DNA from: Rubripirellula sp.
GTDB taxonomy: Bacteria; Planctomycetota; Planctomycetia; Pirellulales; Pirellulaceae
Direction: 5' to 3'
Length of the DNA stretch: 64,000 nt
Assembly: GCA_012270065.1 (NCBI GenBank)
Contig: JAAXJB010000003.1
Span: forward strand, 175,682-239,681
The notes under the pieces are model-generated. The model was not told where the DNA came from, ran no database searches, and saw nothing but the letters and a program-made list of their open reading frames with translations. The translations under genes and the position numbers were made by a program. This document shows positions 55,459 through 64,000 of this stretch, piece after piece; the stretch's first letter is position 1, and each line of letters opens with the position of its first letter.

Positions 55459-58400
55459 TTAGCGAGACCCCGCCTCACTGCTGCGGCGACTGACACGATC
55501 ACTCTGTGAACTCATGTAGTGCGTTGCTTCCTCAGCGACAAGCATTGTATCACCCGAATGGACTTCGGCTCGAAAACGATGATGTCCCGTTTTCTCTGCT
55601 TGCGCGATCACACGCAAGCGAACCTCTGCCCCGGGTCCAATCCGGGGAATTGGATTGAACATCACCTGACCGGGCACGACATCCCCAGTGTGTCCTTCAA
55701 TGCGTTGCGGTTCGATACCATGGCCAAACTGTGCTACGGCTCGCACATTGGTGGCTTCTTTACTTCCCCGGTTTCTGATCAGTATTTCGTAGGTTACGTC
55801 ACTGCCAACCGGTGCAGGAGCGGGAGGATCTGCGACCGTCAAGACAAGATCAGCGATCGACTCGACACGTGTTGCAATGGAAACCTCGGTCGCACCAGCA
55901 GCAGTTCCCGCACAATCAAACGCGAAAACATGCTCGCCAGTGGATGCCATTTGACATCGGAACTGGTAGTTTTGCATCGTACCCGGCTTCAGTGAATTCA
56001 CCCGCCATCGGAGTAGATTCCCCTGAGCCACAACACCTTCCATTCCACCCAGATACTTGACACCAGCGGGCAGACGCAGGCTGGCAATGATGTTATCACT
56101 TGCTGCTGTTCCGTTGTTTTGCAGCTGCAACCCATACATCGCCTCGGTATTCTGGTACTTCAGCTGTGGCCCACTCAAAACCGCTTCCAACTGAGCCGCA
56201 GCAACACGGATTACTTTGGAAGACTCTGATTTCAAATCAAGATCACCCGACACCAATCCGTGGATTTTCAGATCCCCGAGATCCTGCGCGATCAGTTCGA
56301 CATCGAATTGTGCTTCCTTGCCAGCAGGTATGTCACCGATACGCTGTGTCTGAGGTGTTGCCGAGTTTGGCGACAGAGTGAAAACAACGTTGGGTGCAGT
56401 GCCATCACCTGAATTCAGAACTCGCACCTTGTAAGTCTGTGACATCCCAAAGATGACCTGTTCCGGACCGTCGATACTCAAATCAAGTTTCGGTTCATGC
56501 ACACGCACCTGTGCAACACTCCGTTGCGGCTGCATGGTCCAGTCGACATCCAAGCCATGACTTCCACTACGAGCTGCAACCAGACGAATGAACATTTTCT
56601 CAGAAGTACCAGCTGGCAGGCGTTCAATGGTCCAAACCAGATATTCGAGATTTGCTTCGGACTCGGACTTCACCTGACCAAAGGTGACATTCTGTCCTTT
56701 CATGTCTGCCCAGTCTGGAATCGAAGCCCTGACGATTACACCCCGAGCATCGATCGCTCCACGATTCTCAACACGAATTTCGTATTCATTGACCTGTCGA
56801 ATTGTCACTTCACTCGGACCAAAAGTCGCAACGCGGATCCCTGGCAGTTCAGAACTCGAGTTCGTCAAACCAAGGTTGGCTTGTCCCGGCTTGCGCATCC
56901 GATTGGTATTTTCCGAAGTCCGGTTGAAGTTCGTTGCAATCCGATTTGGATTACCACTGAAATTCTCTGAAAACCCTGGCTTTGCCTGAACTGTTGGAAC
57001 GGCATAGGAAGGTGTCGTTGATTGAGTGTTTCTTGCGACTCCATCTGCTCTCAAAGCATGTGGCTCATGAGAAAGCCCTGCATCGACCCCGTTTGTACGC
57101 AACGGCGTCCTTACACGGTTGGCAATTCCTGAACCGATGGGTGTTGCCTGAACAAGGGACTTTCCGGAGTTTGCTGCCTGCGATTGGATCGCGGCGGAAT
57201 CGAAGGCGTTGCCTGGTGGTCCGGCCCGATGTGACGCGACAGCCGCAGGTGGCCCCAGGACAGATGCGGCGTCAGCAAAGGAAGCCCGAGGTCTGCTGGG
57301 GACCACAGGAGTAGTGTAAGCAGGTTCTGCTGCACTCACCTGTGGCTCACGCACTGGTGCTGGAAACTTCGTTTTTGTCGGAGCACCGATGTTCGCGGTG
57401 ATTTTTGGAAAGGTGGTGATACTCGATTCACGACCAGCCTCTGTATCGGCCGGCGGTGAAGGCACAACCGCTACCGATGGCAACGCCGATGGACTGGCAG
57501 GCTCCGGAACAGGAATCGCAGCTGAAGCCGGCGGTTCCGGCATGGGGCTGCCGTCAATTGCAGGAATTGCGACGGACGGTACACCGATGGCCGCAACAGC
57601 CGTCTGAGGCTCACTTGCCTGAAGTGGCGTTACCACCTTCATCGGTACCTCAGAAGGCTCAGACACCTCAAGCTCGCGACTTGGAACAGCTTCCGGAAGG
57701 GCTGAAACTCGCGGAAGGGGAATTGATTTCGGGTTCGCCGCAACGCGAGGTGTTTCTGAAGAAACCGGTGCAGGTGGAACAGGAATCTGAGATGTATTTT
57801 CCGCGCTACCTTCACCAGGTGCTTTGGCAACTGAACCAGGCTCGGTTTGCGCAACTGACTCACTTTTCGCAATGCTACCGGCTACTGTCTGCCCATTGGC
57901 TGTTTTTTGATCCTGAGTTGCCTTTGTCGCAACACTGGTCACTGGATTATCGGAACTGTTACCGCTCTCATTGACCTTGACTGAGGGAGTGGGTTCTCTC
58001 AAATCCGTCTTCACTTGTTTTTTGTCAGCTTGCGTTTTGTCAGCTTGCACTTGTTCCTTCAAGGGTTCAACGCTGCGACGATTGCGACGCCGACTGCTGG
58101 TCGTGGTTGAGAATTTGGCGGATGCCGGAATCGGCTCAACGTCGCGCGGCGGTTTTGGCACGACAAGGCTCTCAGACGAACCTTTCAGTTCACCCTCTGA
58201 TGGCTGACGGGCAGAGGCACTTTTGGCAGCAATGGTGCGTGAGCCACCCCGAATGATCCTCATCCCGCCCTCTTCCTCAACAGCATCCTCAATTGGATCG
58301 CGGATTGGGGCAGGCTCAGCATTGGAACGCTTGTTTGAAGCAGAATGATAGGGGATCCCGTCCCAATCAATACTCTCGGGTTTCGATGCTATTTTTGTGC

Positions 58401-58956
58401 TGCTGGCCGTTGCCTTGGTTGGTTTCTTGACGTTTCCGATCTCAAGAGATCCCAACGGACTGGTCACGCTCAACCCCGCCTTGAATGAACTTCCTTGCTT
58501 GGGCTGTTTGGTTCGGGTGGCAGAATTCACTTTGCCGTTGGATCGCCCAGCTGCTCGCGCAGGGCTCGCGTCATTTTTTGATAAGCCCTCGGTTTTTCCG
58601 GGCGTGACATTCTTGTTGAAAAGCACATCGAGCAAGCCTTTGGATTTTTCCTTGGGCATATTCTGATGCTCGTGATTTTCGCTGCCTTTGGGCTTGGCCC
58701 CGGCCAAAACCTCAAGCAAACCCGGACGCGGATTTCGCGGCTTGGTTTGTTTGCCAACAACCTGCTGAACCACACCGCTCTGGGAGTTGCTGACTCCTAC
58801 CGCCTGCTGAATACGGGTCTGTTCCGAGTTTTCGATGATATCCGATGCTGGCCTGACATTGGTATCATCCGCTCGACTGAACGAAATAAGAGTGAGGGTG
58901 GCGATAGCCACCAGTGAAGCAGGAATTATTTTCCTACCATTTTTGACGCGGTCCAT
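55459..58956 (-). CDS. Large secreted protein with low-complexity N-terminal half and DUF11-type repeats
   Basis: 1165 residues. Signal sequence (IIPASLVAIATLTLISFSRADD). Residues ~40-680 are low complexity, rich in Pro, Ser, Ala, Lys, Thr and Val, with short motifs repeated (LLEVLAG/LLDVLF). The C-terminal ~470 residues consist of Ig-like DUF11/CARDB repeats: PSEVTIRQVNEYEIRVENRGAIDARGVIV, PEQVIFGMSQTYKVRVLNSGDGTAPNVV, AMYGLQLQNNGTAASDNIIASL, DVTYEILIRNRGSKEATNVRAVA. A surface or cell-wall-associated protein. Not transcribed with neighbours; has its own terminator. Confidence 0.85.
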   Translation of the reverse strand: MDRVKNGRKIIPASLVAIATLTLISFSRADDTNVRPASDIIENSEQTRIQQAVGVSNSQSGVVQQVVGKQTKPRNPRPGLLEVLAGAKPKGSENHEHQNMPKEKSKGLLDVLFNKNVTPGKTEGLSKNDASPARAAGRSNGKVNSATRTKQPKQGSSFKAGLSVTSPLGSLEIGNVKKPTKATASSTKIASKPESIDWDGIPYHSASNKRSNAEPAPIRDPIEDAVEEEGGMRIIRGGSRTIAAKSASARQPSEGELKGSSESLVVPKPPRDVEPIPASAKFSTTTSSRRRNRRSVEPLKEQVQADKTQADKKQVKTDLREPTPSVKVNESGNSSDNPVTSVATKATQDQKTANGQTVAGSIAKSESVAQTEPGSVAKAPGEGSAENTSQIPVPPAPVSSETPRVAANPKSIPLPRVSALPEAVPSRELEVSEPSEVPMKVVTPLQASEPQTAVAAIGVPSVAIPAIDGSPMPEPPASAAIPVPEPASPSALPSVAVVPSPPADTEAGRESSITTFPKITANIGAPTKTKFPAPVREPQVSAAEPAYTTPVVPSRPRASFADAASVLGPPAAVASHRAGPPGNAFDSAAIQSQAANSGKSLVQATPIGSGIANRVRTPLRTNGVDAGLSHEPHALRADGVARNTQSTTPSYAVPTVQAKPGFSENFSGNPNRIATNFNRTSENTNRMRKPGQANLGLTNSSSELPGIRVATFGPSEVTIRQVNEYEIRVENRGAIDARGVIVRASIPDWADMKGQNVTFGQVKSESEANLEYLVWTIERLPAGTSEKMFIRLVAARSGSHGLDVDWTMQPQRSVAQVRVHEPKLDLSIDGPEQVIFGMSQTYKVRVLNSGDGTAPNVVFTLSPNSATPQTQRIGDIPAGKEAQFDVELIAQDLGDLKIHGLVSGDLDLKSESSKVIRVAAAQLEAVLSGPQLKYQNTEAMYGLQLQNNGTAASDNIIASLRLPAGVKYLGGMEGVVAQGNLLRWRVNSLKPGTMQNYQFRCQMASTGEHVFAFDCAGTAAGATEVSIATRVESIADLVLTVADPPAPAPVGSDVTYEILIRNRGSKEATNVRAVAQFGHGIEPQRIEGHTGDVVPGQVMFNPIPRIGPGAEVRLRVIAQAEKTGHHRFRAEVHSGDTMLVAEEATHYMSSQSDRVSRRSSEAGSR

Positions 58957-59265
58957 GCGTACATCTCGCCGTGAATGCGGAATTGGATTGTCTCATCGCA
59001 ATCAATCGGCAGTTCCTGTTGTTCCTGTTGACCAAAATCTGACGATTAGACAGATTCGAAAAGCAAATCCGATTAACAAATTGATACCGGCAAGGGATCT
59101 TTTTGCACTGAGATCGCATGAAACAGACAAATGAGACACTCGATGTTGGGGCTGGCATTGCCGACCTGGCACAGTTGAGGACAATCAAAGGGTAAAGAAC
59201 ACCGAACCCAGAGAGCGTGAAACCGGAAATAAATTCGTGAAACACGATTCTTGCAGGAATGTAAA
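58957..59265. other. 309-nt region between divergent genes, no gene supported
   Basis: It should contain the promoters of the DUF11 gene (-) and the TPR gene (+). AT-rich around 59040-59100; no convincing -35/-10 pair, hairpin or repeat was picked out. Confidence 0.4.
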
Positions 59266-59589
59266 ATGAACAGGCGACAGACGATTGAATCCATGCTTCA
59301 AGAAGACCCCACAGACACCTTCCTGCGTTACAGTCTGGCCATGGAAATGAGAGCCGAGGGAGATCACGAGGGCAGCCTCGCCCAACTGAGTGAATTGATG
59401 GGTGAAAAACCTGCCTGCGTGCCGGCTTTTTTCATGGCTGGACAGCAAATGGTAGATCTTGATCGAATCGATGAGGCCCGCACAGTGCTTCGCGAGGGGA
59501 TTGAGGAAGCGCGGGCTCAGGGCGACAGTCACGCGGCTGCGGAAATGAGCGATTATCTCACCTCCCTGGGAGAGCTAGGAGAGCTGTGA
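59266..59589 (+). CDS. Small tetratricopeptide-repeat protein
   Basis: 107 residues from the ATG at 59266 (a TTG at 59251 adds five). AGGA lies upstream at a good distance. Two TPR-like units: PTDTFLRYSLAMEMRAEGDHEGSLAQLSELM and PACVPAFFMAGQQMVDLDRIDEARTVLREGIEEAR. A protein-interaction module without an assigned partner. It precedes recO by 123 nt. Confidence 0.85.
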   Translation: MNRRQTIESMLQEDPTDTFLRYSLAMEMRAEGDHEGSLAQLSELMGEKPACVPAFFMAGQQMVDLDRIDEARTVLREGIEEARAQGDSHAAAEMSDYLTSLGELGEL

Positions 59590-59712
59590 CTCGGTGCAGC
59601 TTGGATTCTCAAAATGATTTAGTGGGATTCCTCGATCGTATCAGCGTCAGCCCATTTCCGCCCCAGTGCCGAAACTTTTCCTGTCTTTCAATCATCTCAT
59701 ACGAGTCTTCAG

Positions 59713-60477
59713 GTGGCAGCTGAACAATCAACGGCAATTGTGCTGAGAACCGTCGAATTCAGTGAAACAAGCCTGATAGTCACGCTGTTGACCCGCGATT
59801 TGGGTCGTGTCTCTGCGATAGCAAAAGGAGCTCGCCGCCCGAAGGGTCCTTTCGAAGGCGCGCTTGACCTACTAGCCGTTTGTCGTGTAGTCGTTCTCAG
59901 GAAGAGTTCCGATTCGCTCGATTTACTAACCGAGGCAAAGCTTCACAAGCGATTTCGCGGCGGGGAAAGATCTCTTGAACGTGTCTATGGCGGCTACTAC
60001 ATGGCGGAAATGTTGAGGCTGCTGACGGACGACCATGACCCCCATCCAGACGTGTACGACCTGACCATTCGAACTTTACAGCAAATTGATGGCAGTGGAG
60101 AAGTAGGTTCTTCATTGACGTATTTTGACGCGCAGATCCTGAGGATGCTGGGACATTCACCGGGAACCGATCTCTGTACAGATTGTGGTTGTGAAGTCAA
60201 ATGCTCTGGCAGAATAGCCTTTTCCTTGACAAGTGGTGGCATCGTTTGTGATCAGTGCCGGGCCAGGCAACGTCAAACGATTTCAGTACGGGTGGGAGTC
60301 ATTGAAGAAATAAGAAGATTGCAGGCGAGTACAACCGAGTTACCGACGCATGTTCCAGAAGACCTGTACGGCGAACTACGGGCAATCTTGAACCGATACA
60401 TTCAAACAGTGGTTGGCAGCGTTCCCCGCATGCAACCATTTTTACCCTCCGTGACGAGAACGGAAACGAACGCATGA
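59713..60477 (+). CDS. recO: DNA repair protein RecO
   Basis: 254 residues from a GTG. N-terminal OB fold (AIVLRTVEFSETSLIVTLLTRDLGRVSAIAKGARRPKG), central helical bundle (YMAEMLRLLTDDHDPHPDVY) and the zinc site CTDCGCEV and CDQCRA. RecO loads RecA onto SSB-coated DNA in the RecFOR pathway. Overlaps the next gene by 4 nt (ATGA), linking repair and envelope genes in one operon. Confidence 0.95.
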   Translation: MAAEQSTAIVLRTVEFSETSLIVTLLTRDLGRVSAIAKGARRPKGPFEGALDLLAVCRVVVLRKSSDSLDLLTEAKLHKRFRGGERSLERVYGGYYMAEMLRLLTDDHDPHPDVYDLTIRTLQQIDGSGEVGSSLTYFDAQILRMLGHSPGTDLCTDCGCEVKCSGRIAFSLTSGGIVCDQCRARQRQTISVRVGVIEEIRRLQASTTELPTHVPEDLYGELRAILNRYIQTVVGSVPRMQPFLPSVTRTETNA

Positions 60478-61844
60478 CGCGAAAAAATCAACGGATTGAT
60501 TTTGACCCCAAGACCACCGCTACCCACACCCGGCACATGATGCTGTGTTTCGTGTTAGCAGCAGAAATCTGCTTCATGGGAGGTTGCCGCAGCCTCCTGG
60601 GCACAAAAGAGGCGATCACACCAGAGACGACTTTACCACAAGCTCCAGCTTCACAGGTTGATCGGGTGGCAGATGATGAAGTCAGCCCAATTGCTCAGGT
60701 CTCGGGAGAGTCCCCACTAGCAGCGGAACCAACGCTCACCGCACAAGCCGCGAATACCTCCGTCAACGACAAGGTAACCGAAACCACCAAGCAAGTGCTG
60801 AATTTGGTAACAGGCCGCGAACAGGAAAACAGTTCACGTGCCAAAGAGCTCTATCTCGAAGCTGATGCCATTTTCCGAAAAGCAAGTTCACTCGAAGGAG
60901 ATGAACGCATGGATGCATTCATGGAAGCCGCAGCAGTTTTTCGAAGCGCCACCGAGGCTGCACCAAGAACCGCGTTGGAACAAGATGCTCTATTCATGCA
61001 GGCAGAAAGCGAGTTCTTTGCAGAAGATTACCGGTCGGCAACAGAGACCTACCAGACATTGCAGAAGAACTTTCCCCGTAACCGTCACATCGATCGGGTG
61101 GCTGCTCGCCTTTTTTCGATCAGTGACTATTGGATCAAACGGGTGGTCAGTGAAAACGACTCATGGATGAACTTCGACTTCACTGACGACAAGCGTCCGG
61201 TCTACGACATGAACGGTCATGCGATTCGCGTACTGGACCAGATTCGCTTTGACGACCCTACCGGGCGACTCGCAGACGATGCCACCATGCGGGCAGCCAG
61301 CGAGTATTTGCGGCAAGAAAAGTATGTCGAAGCTGACGAATTCCTGACCGACATTCGTGAAACTTTTCCTGACAGCGAACACCTGTTTCTCGCGCATATG
61401 CTCGGCATTCAGTGCAAACTTGAACTCTACGCTGGCCCCGCCTACAGCGGCCTCGTTCTGGAAGATGCCGAAAAACTCGTTCAGCAGACACGCGAACGTT
61501 TTCCAGACAAAATGCAAGATCAGGCCAACAGTGAATCTTTGGCAAAAGCAGCCGCAGAAATTGCGTACCACCGCGCCGGCAGATACGCCTACCGCGCGAA
61601 ATACCGGGAACGCCAACAGAAATACGGAGCTGCCCGGGTCTACTACAACCTGCTTTTGCAACAATACCCGGACACACCCCAAGCCGAGACCGCTCGCGAT
61701 CGACTGGCCGCGATTGAAAAGTACCCAGATGTTCCAAAGCAGCGGCTGAGTTGGTTGCAGAAGGTATTTCCAGACCAGAAAAAAACAACTCCGCTGGAAA
61801 CAAAACAGCCATCGACGGATCAAACTGAAACCAAACTCCGATGA
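60474..61844 (+). CDS. Outer-membrane assembly lipoprotein, BamD/YfiO-like TPR protein
   Basis: 456 residues, larger than E. coli BamD (~245). A lipobox is in EICFMGGCRS. The first ~95 residues after it are Thr/Ala/Pro-rich. TPR-like helical repeats follow (AKELYLEADAIFRKASSLEGDERMDAFMEAA, LFMQAESEFFAEDYRSATETYQTLQKNFPRN, ASEYLRQEKYVEADEFLTDIRETFPDSEH, YGAARVYYNLLLQQYPDTPQAETARDRL), the last being the BamD signature of the family. It may help insert outer-membrane beta barrels. Coupled to recO and lptE by 4-nt overlaps. Confidence 0.82.
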   Translation: MTRKNQRIDFDPKTTATHTRHMMLCFVLAAEICFMGGCRSLLGTKEAITPETTLPQAPASQVDRVADDEVSPIAQVSGESPLAAEPTLTAQAANTSVNDKVTETTKQVLNLVTGREQENSSRAKELYLEADAIFRKASSLEGDERMDAFMEAAAVFRSATEAAPRTALEQDALFMQAESEFFAEDYRSATETYQTLQKNFPRNRHIDRVAARLFSISDYWIKRVVSENDSWMNFDFTDDKRPVYDMNGHAIRVLDQIRFDDPTGRLADDATMRAASEYLRQEKYVEADEFLTDIRETFPDSEHLFLAHMLGIQCKLELYAGPAYSGLVLEDAEKLVQQTRERFPDKMQDQANSESLAKAAAEIAYHRAGRYAYRAKYRERQQKYGAARVYYNLLLQQYPDTPQAETARDRLAAIEKYPDVPKQRLSWLQKVFPDQKKTTPLETKQPSTDQTETKLR

Positions 61845-62404
61845 AAACTGCAGTCTCGATTTCGCCAGGCTCATGCCCAACACGAATTCCCTCTGCTTTG
61901 CTATGCATTGCATTCGTACTGCTGCCGTCAGGCTGCGTTACTTACCGGTTTGGCTCGGCATCAATCTTCCGCACGGGTATCCGAACCATTCATGTTCCCA
62001 TCGTCCGAAACGACACGTTTCGGCATGACCTCGGAATTCGCCTGACCGAAGCGATCACCAATGAAATCGAAAATCGAACGCCATATAAAGTGACTGGCGA
62101 CCCCAATGCTGACAGCACTTTGACTTGCAGAGTCAGCCATCAATCCAAGCAGGTACTTTCGGAAGCTGACACTGACGACCCACGTGCGCTCAATGCAGTA
62201 CTTACTGTCCGTTCAAGCTGGGTAAGCAGGGAAGGGGAGTTACTGATGCAGAATAGCATGGTGCCAAGCGATGAAATCGGTATCACTTTCGCTCAGGAGA
62301 GTCGCTTTGTTCCTGAAGCAGGTCAGTCTGTTGGCTTGGCTACCCAGGCAGCAATCGAACAACTTGCCAGCTCCATTGTTTCGCAAATGGAACTTCGATG
62401 GTGA
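61841..62404 (+). CDS. lptE: LptE-family outer-membrane LPS-assembly lipoprotein
   Basis: 187 residues. The signal and lipobox are CIAFVLLPSGCVTY. The LptE domain follows (IRTIHVPIVRNDTFRHDLGIRLTEAITNEIENRTPYKVTGDPNADSTL, with LNAVLTVRSSWVSREGE and AIEQLASSIVSQMELRW). LptE plugs the LptD barrel. With LptF/G at 48935 it supports an LPS-type outer membrane. Overlaps the folP start by 7 nt. Confidence 0.85.
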   Translation: MKTAVSISPGSCPTRIPSALLCIAFVLLPSGCVTYRFGSASIFRTGIRTIHVPIVRNDTFRHDLGIRLTEAITNEIENRTPYKVTGDPNADSTLTCRVSHQSKQVLSEADTDDPRALNAVLTVRSSWVSREGELLMQNSMVPSDEIGITFAQESRFVPEAGQSVGLATQAAIEQLASSIVSQMELRW

Positions 62405-63243
62405 GCAGTTTCTGGCATTTGGGTAACCGGCAACTTGAACTGGACCGGCAGCCACTGGTGATGGGAATTCTCAATGTCACACCCGACAGTTTCTCGGATG
62501 GTGGCAAGAATCATGTACCGGAAATCGCTATCGAGAATGCTTTGCAGATGCAGAGTGATGGTGCTGACATCATTGATATCGGTGGCGAAAGCACGCGACC
62601 TTATAGTGATCCCGTAGCCATCAACGAAGAAATCGACCGAGTGATGCCCGTCATTGAGGGGTTGGCATCTGAACTGACCATCCCAATCAGTATCGACACG
62701 AGCAAAGCAAAAGTCGCCCAACTTGCGTTGAACGCCGGCGCTGAAATTCTGAATGATGTAACTGGTCTGGAGGGTGACCCCGAAATGATCAACATCGCAA
62801 GAGACAGCGATGCGGGTCTCTGCGTGATGCACATGCGGGGAAACCCACAAAACATGCAGGACAATCCCTTTTATGAAGATGTCGTCAGTGAAATACTGGA
62901 CTACCTGATCGCACGAAGAGATTTCTGTCTGTCAGCCGGAATCAATCTGAATCGCATCTGTCTGGATCCGGGAATTGGTTTCGGGAAGTCACACGAACAC
63001 AATCTCGAATTACTGAAAAATGCCGCCAGATTCCATGAAACAGGATGTCCTATTCTGGTTGGGCACTCTCGCAAAGGCTTTATCGGAAAGATTCTGGGAG
63101 ACACGGGTTCTGACCGGACAGCAGGCACGCTGGGCGTCTCTCTGGCAATGGCAGCCGCGGGAATCCAGATAATTCGGGTACACGACGTGAAACCAACGGT
63201 CGATGCGTTGAAACTTTTCCGTGCTGCTGGTGGTCAGGACTAA
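62398..63243 (+). CDS. folP: Dihydropteroate synthase
   Basis: 281 residues from the ATG at 62398; a GTG at 62401 would give a 4-nt overlap. Signatures: LVMGILNVTPDSFSDGG, DIIDIGGESTRPYSDPV, ISIDTSKAKVAQLALNAGAEILNDVTG, LCLDPGIGFGKSHEHN-like strand and VGHSRKGFIGKIL (the Lys-Gly-Phe/Arg segment binds the pterin). Makes 7,8-dihydropteroate for folate. Last gene of the recO-bamD-lptE-folP operon. Confidence 0.97.
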   Translation: MVSSFWHLGNRQLELDRQPLVMGILNVTPDSFSDGGKNHVPEIAIENALQMQSDGADIIDIGGESTRPYSDPVAINEEIDRVMPVIEGLASELTIPISIDTSKAKVAQLALNAGAEILNDVTGLEGDPEMINIARDSDAGLCVMHMRGNPQNMQDNPFYEDVVSEILDYLIARRDFCLSAGINLNRICLDPGIGFGKSHEHNLELLKNAARFHETGCPILVGHSRKGFIGKILGDTGSDRTAGTLGVSLAMAAAGIQIIRVHDVKPTVDALKLFRAAGGQD

Positions 63244-64000
63244 CCTGTCGTTTTGAGAATCAGCAAAGCCCAACAACAAAGTCCTCAGGCCAAGCCGGAC
63301 TGAAATAAACGTCCGGTACTCTCCATCGGTGATTCCGCCCAGCCACAAACATGGACGCTCGTGATTCATGAAACGTGAGCCGCGGCACAGCAAGATGCCA
63401 TGCGTAAAATGCGTACCACGCCGCATGATCATGCACAGGTACCTGGATGCAGTTGCAGCCCTACCCGACAGCAAGTCGTAAGCCAATGGTTGGCAGATTC
63501 CAACCCCAACTCCCCTTGCTCAGGCAAGCTGAATCCGAAAAAGGTCGCTGAACAGTTTTCAGTGGGTTCCACTCGGTGTACCAGAATCGCGATCAAGATC
63601 GCGACTCTGTTCTTTCACAGCCTTGGTTGCTGATGCGTTTACGGACAACCCCAGAACCAGCGTCTGCTTGACGCCATGAACTGATTCAATTGTGAATGTC
63701 ATCGTCTTCATAATCCAGTGCTCGCTTAACAGGCAACTGAGATGCGCAAAACTTACTCAGGTAGAGTCGACCATCAACTGGCTCGTCGAGATTCCAACTC
63801 ACCTCTGATTCGCTAACATCGTCGCCTCCAATCGGTTTGCAACGATTATTTCGATCATGATTGATCAAAAACAGGGGATTTTTGACGTCCCACCAAAGAA
63901 CGCCGTTATCACCTATAACTATCTCTGTAGCACGACATGGACGAATTAGGAAAAGTTCGTCCAAGTCCCTACCTCTGTTGCCTCACAACCGAAGCAACTC
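63244..64000. other. Terminal 757-nt region without a supported gene
   Basis: It holds an interrupted palindrome at 63582-63609. The minus-strand frame 63964-63686 (92 residues, acidic C terminus) is open, but it starts from a TTG, has a TGA a few codons upstream and no known domain, so it is left unannotated. No other signal was seen. Confidence 0.5.
63582..63609. repeat. Interrupted palindrome after folP
   Basis: TCGCGATC (63587-63594) and GATCGCGA (63597-63604) are perfect 8-bp arms around a 2-nt loop, extended after one mismatch by CAGA/TCTG. A pyrimidine-rich stretch (TTCTTTC) follows. Could be the folP terminator region or a protein-binding site. Confidence 0.45.

Noticed and set aside
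57456..57974. 172-residue open frame opposite the DUF11 gene
   Set aside because: Antisense to the Pro/Ser-rich low-complexity part, whose composition keeps other frames open by chance.
63686..63964. 92-residue minus-strand open frame at the right edge
   Set aside because: Only a TTG start, a TGA just upstream, and no known family; it could be the remnant of a gene but this cannot be shown.

Overview
The window looks like chromosomal DNA of a planctomycete (Rhodopirellula/Blastopirellula-like Pirellulales). The reasons are a planctomycete-type bacterial microcompartment (BMC) locus, secreted PQQ-repeat proteins, a ThuA-domain protein, a Tat-exported Gfo/Idh oxidoreductase, a methanofuran-pathway MfnB homologue, many GTG/TTG starts and few strong Shine-Dalgarno sites. 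No rRNA, tRNA, CRISPR array, transposase or phage gene was recognised. Most of it reads as stable core chromosome. All family assignments come from reading motifs, not from database searches. Layout: 1-8543 is one plus-strand cluster encoding a BMC of the PVM type (Planctomycetes/Verrucomicrobia L-fucose/L-rhamnose degradation). It holds a DeoR regulator (cut by the left edge), PduL, two BMC-H hexamer proteins, acetate kinase, three BMC-P pentamer proteins, a CoA-acylating aldehyde dehydrogenase, an unidentified protein, a class II aldolase and a lactate/malate dehydrogenase. Inferred route: the aldolase splits a deoxysugar phosphate to DHAP plus lactaldehyde, the aldehyde dehydrogenase makes lactyl-CoA, PduL makes lactyl-phosphate, and acetate kinase yields lactate plus ATP. 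Four proteins carry encapsulation-peptide-like helices, including the one with no known function, which is the best candidate for new biology here. 8746-20218 is accessory: an anti-sigma-like membrane protein, a methyltransferase, a translationally coupled three-gene minus-strand operon with two PQQ-repeat proteins, a monoglyceride-lipase-like hydrolase, FxsA, a ThuA protein and a DUF4912 protein with a good intrinsic terminator. 21096-29375 is a complete F1Fo ATP synthase operon, preceded by an 877-nt region with two tandem duplications, and containing an extra membrane protein between atpZ and atpB. 29604-34345 (minus) holds a MlaD/MlaF/MlaE-type lipid transport system and an orphan sigma-54 response regulator, divergent from an orphan LuxR-type response regulator. 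35791-48938 holds housekeeping and signalling genes: serS, an M20 peptidase, clpS, mtaB, an ECF sigma factor, an HD/PAS/GGDEF protein, Mn-SOD with a strong terminator, a Tat-exported oxidoreductase, a lipoprotein, a Xer recombinase and a glycosyltransferase. 48935-64000 holds an LptF/G permease, a 2Fe-2S ferredoxin, a thioredoxin-fold lipoprotein without its CxxC motif, MfnB divergent from RNase D, a 1165-residue DUF11-type surface protein, a TPR protein, and a coupled recO - BamD-like - lptE - folP operon. The last 757 nt contain no gene that could be supported.
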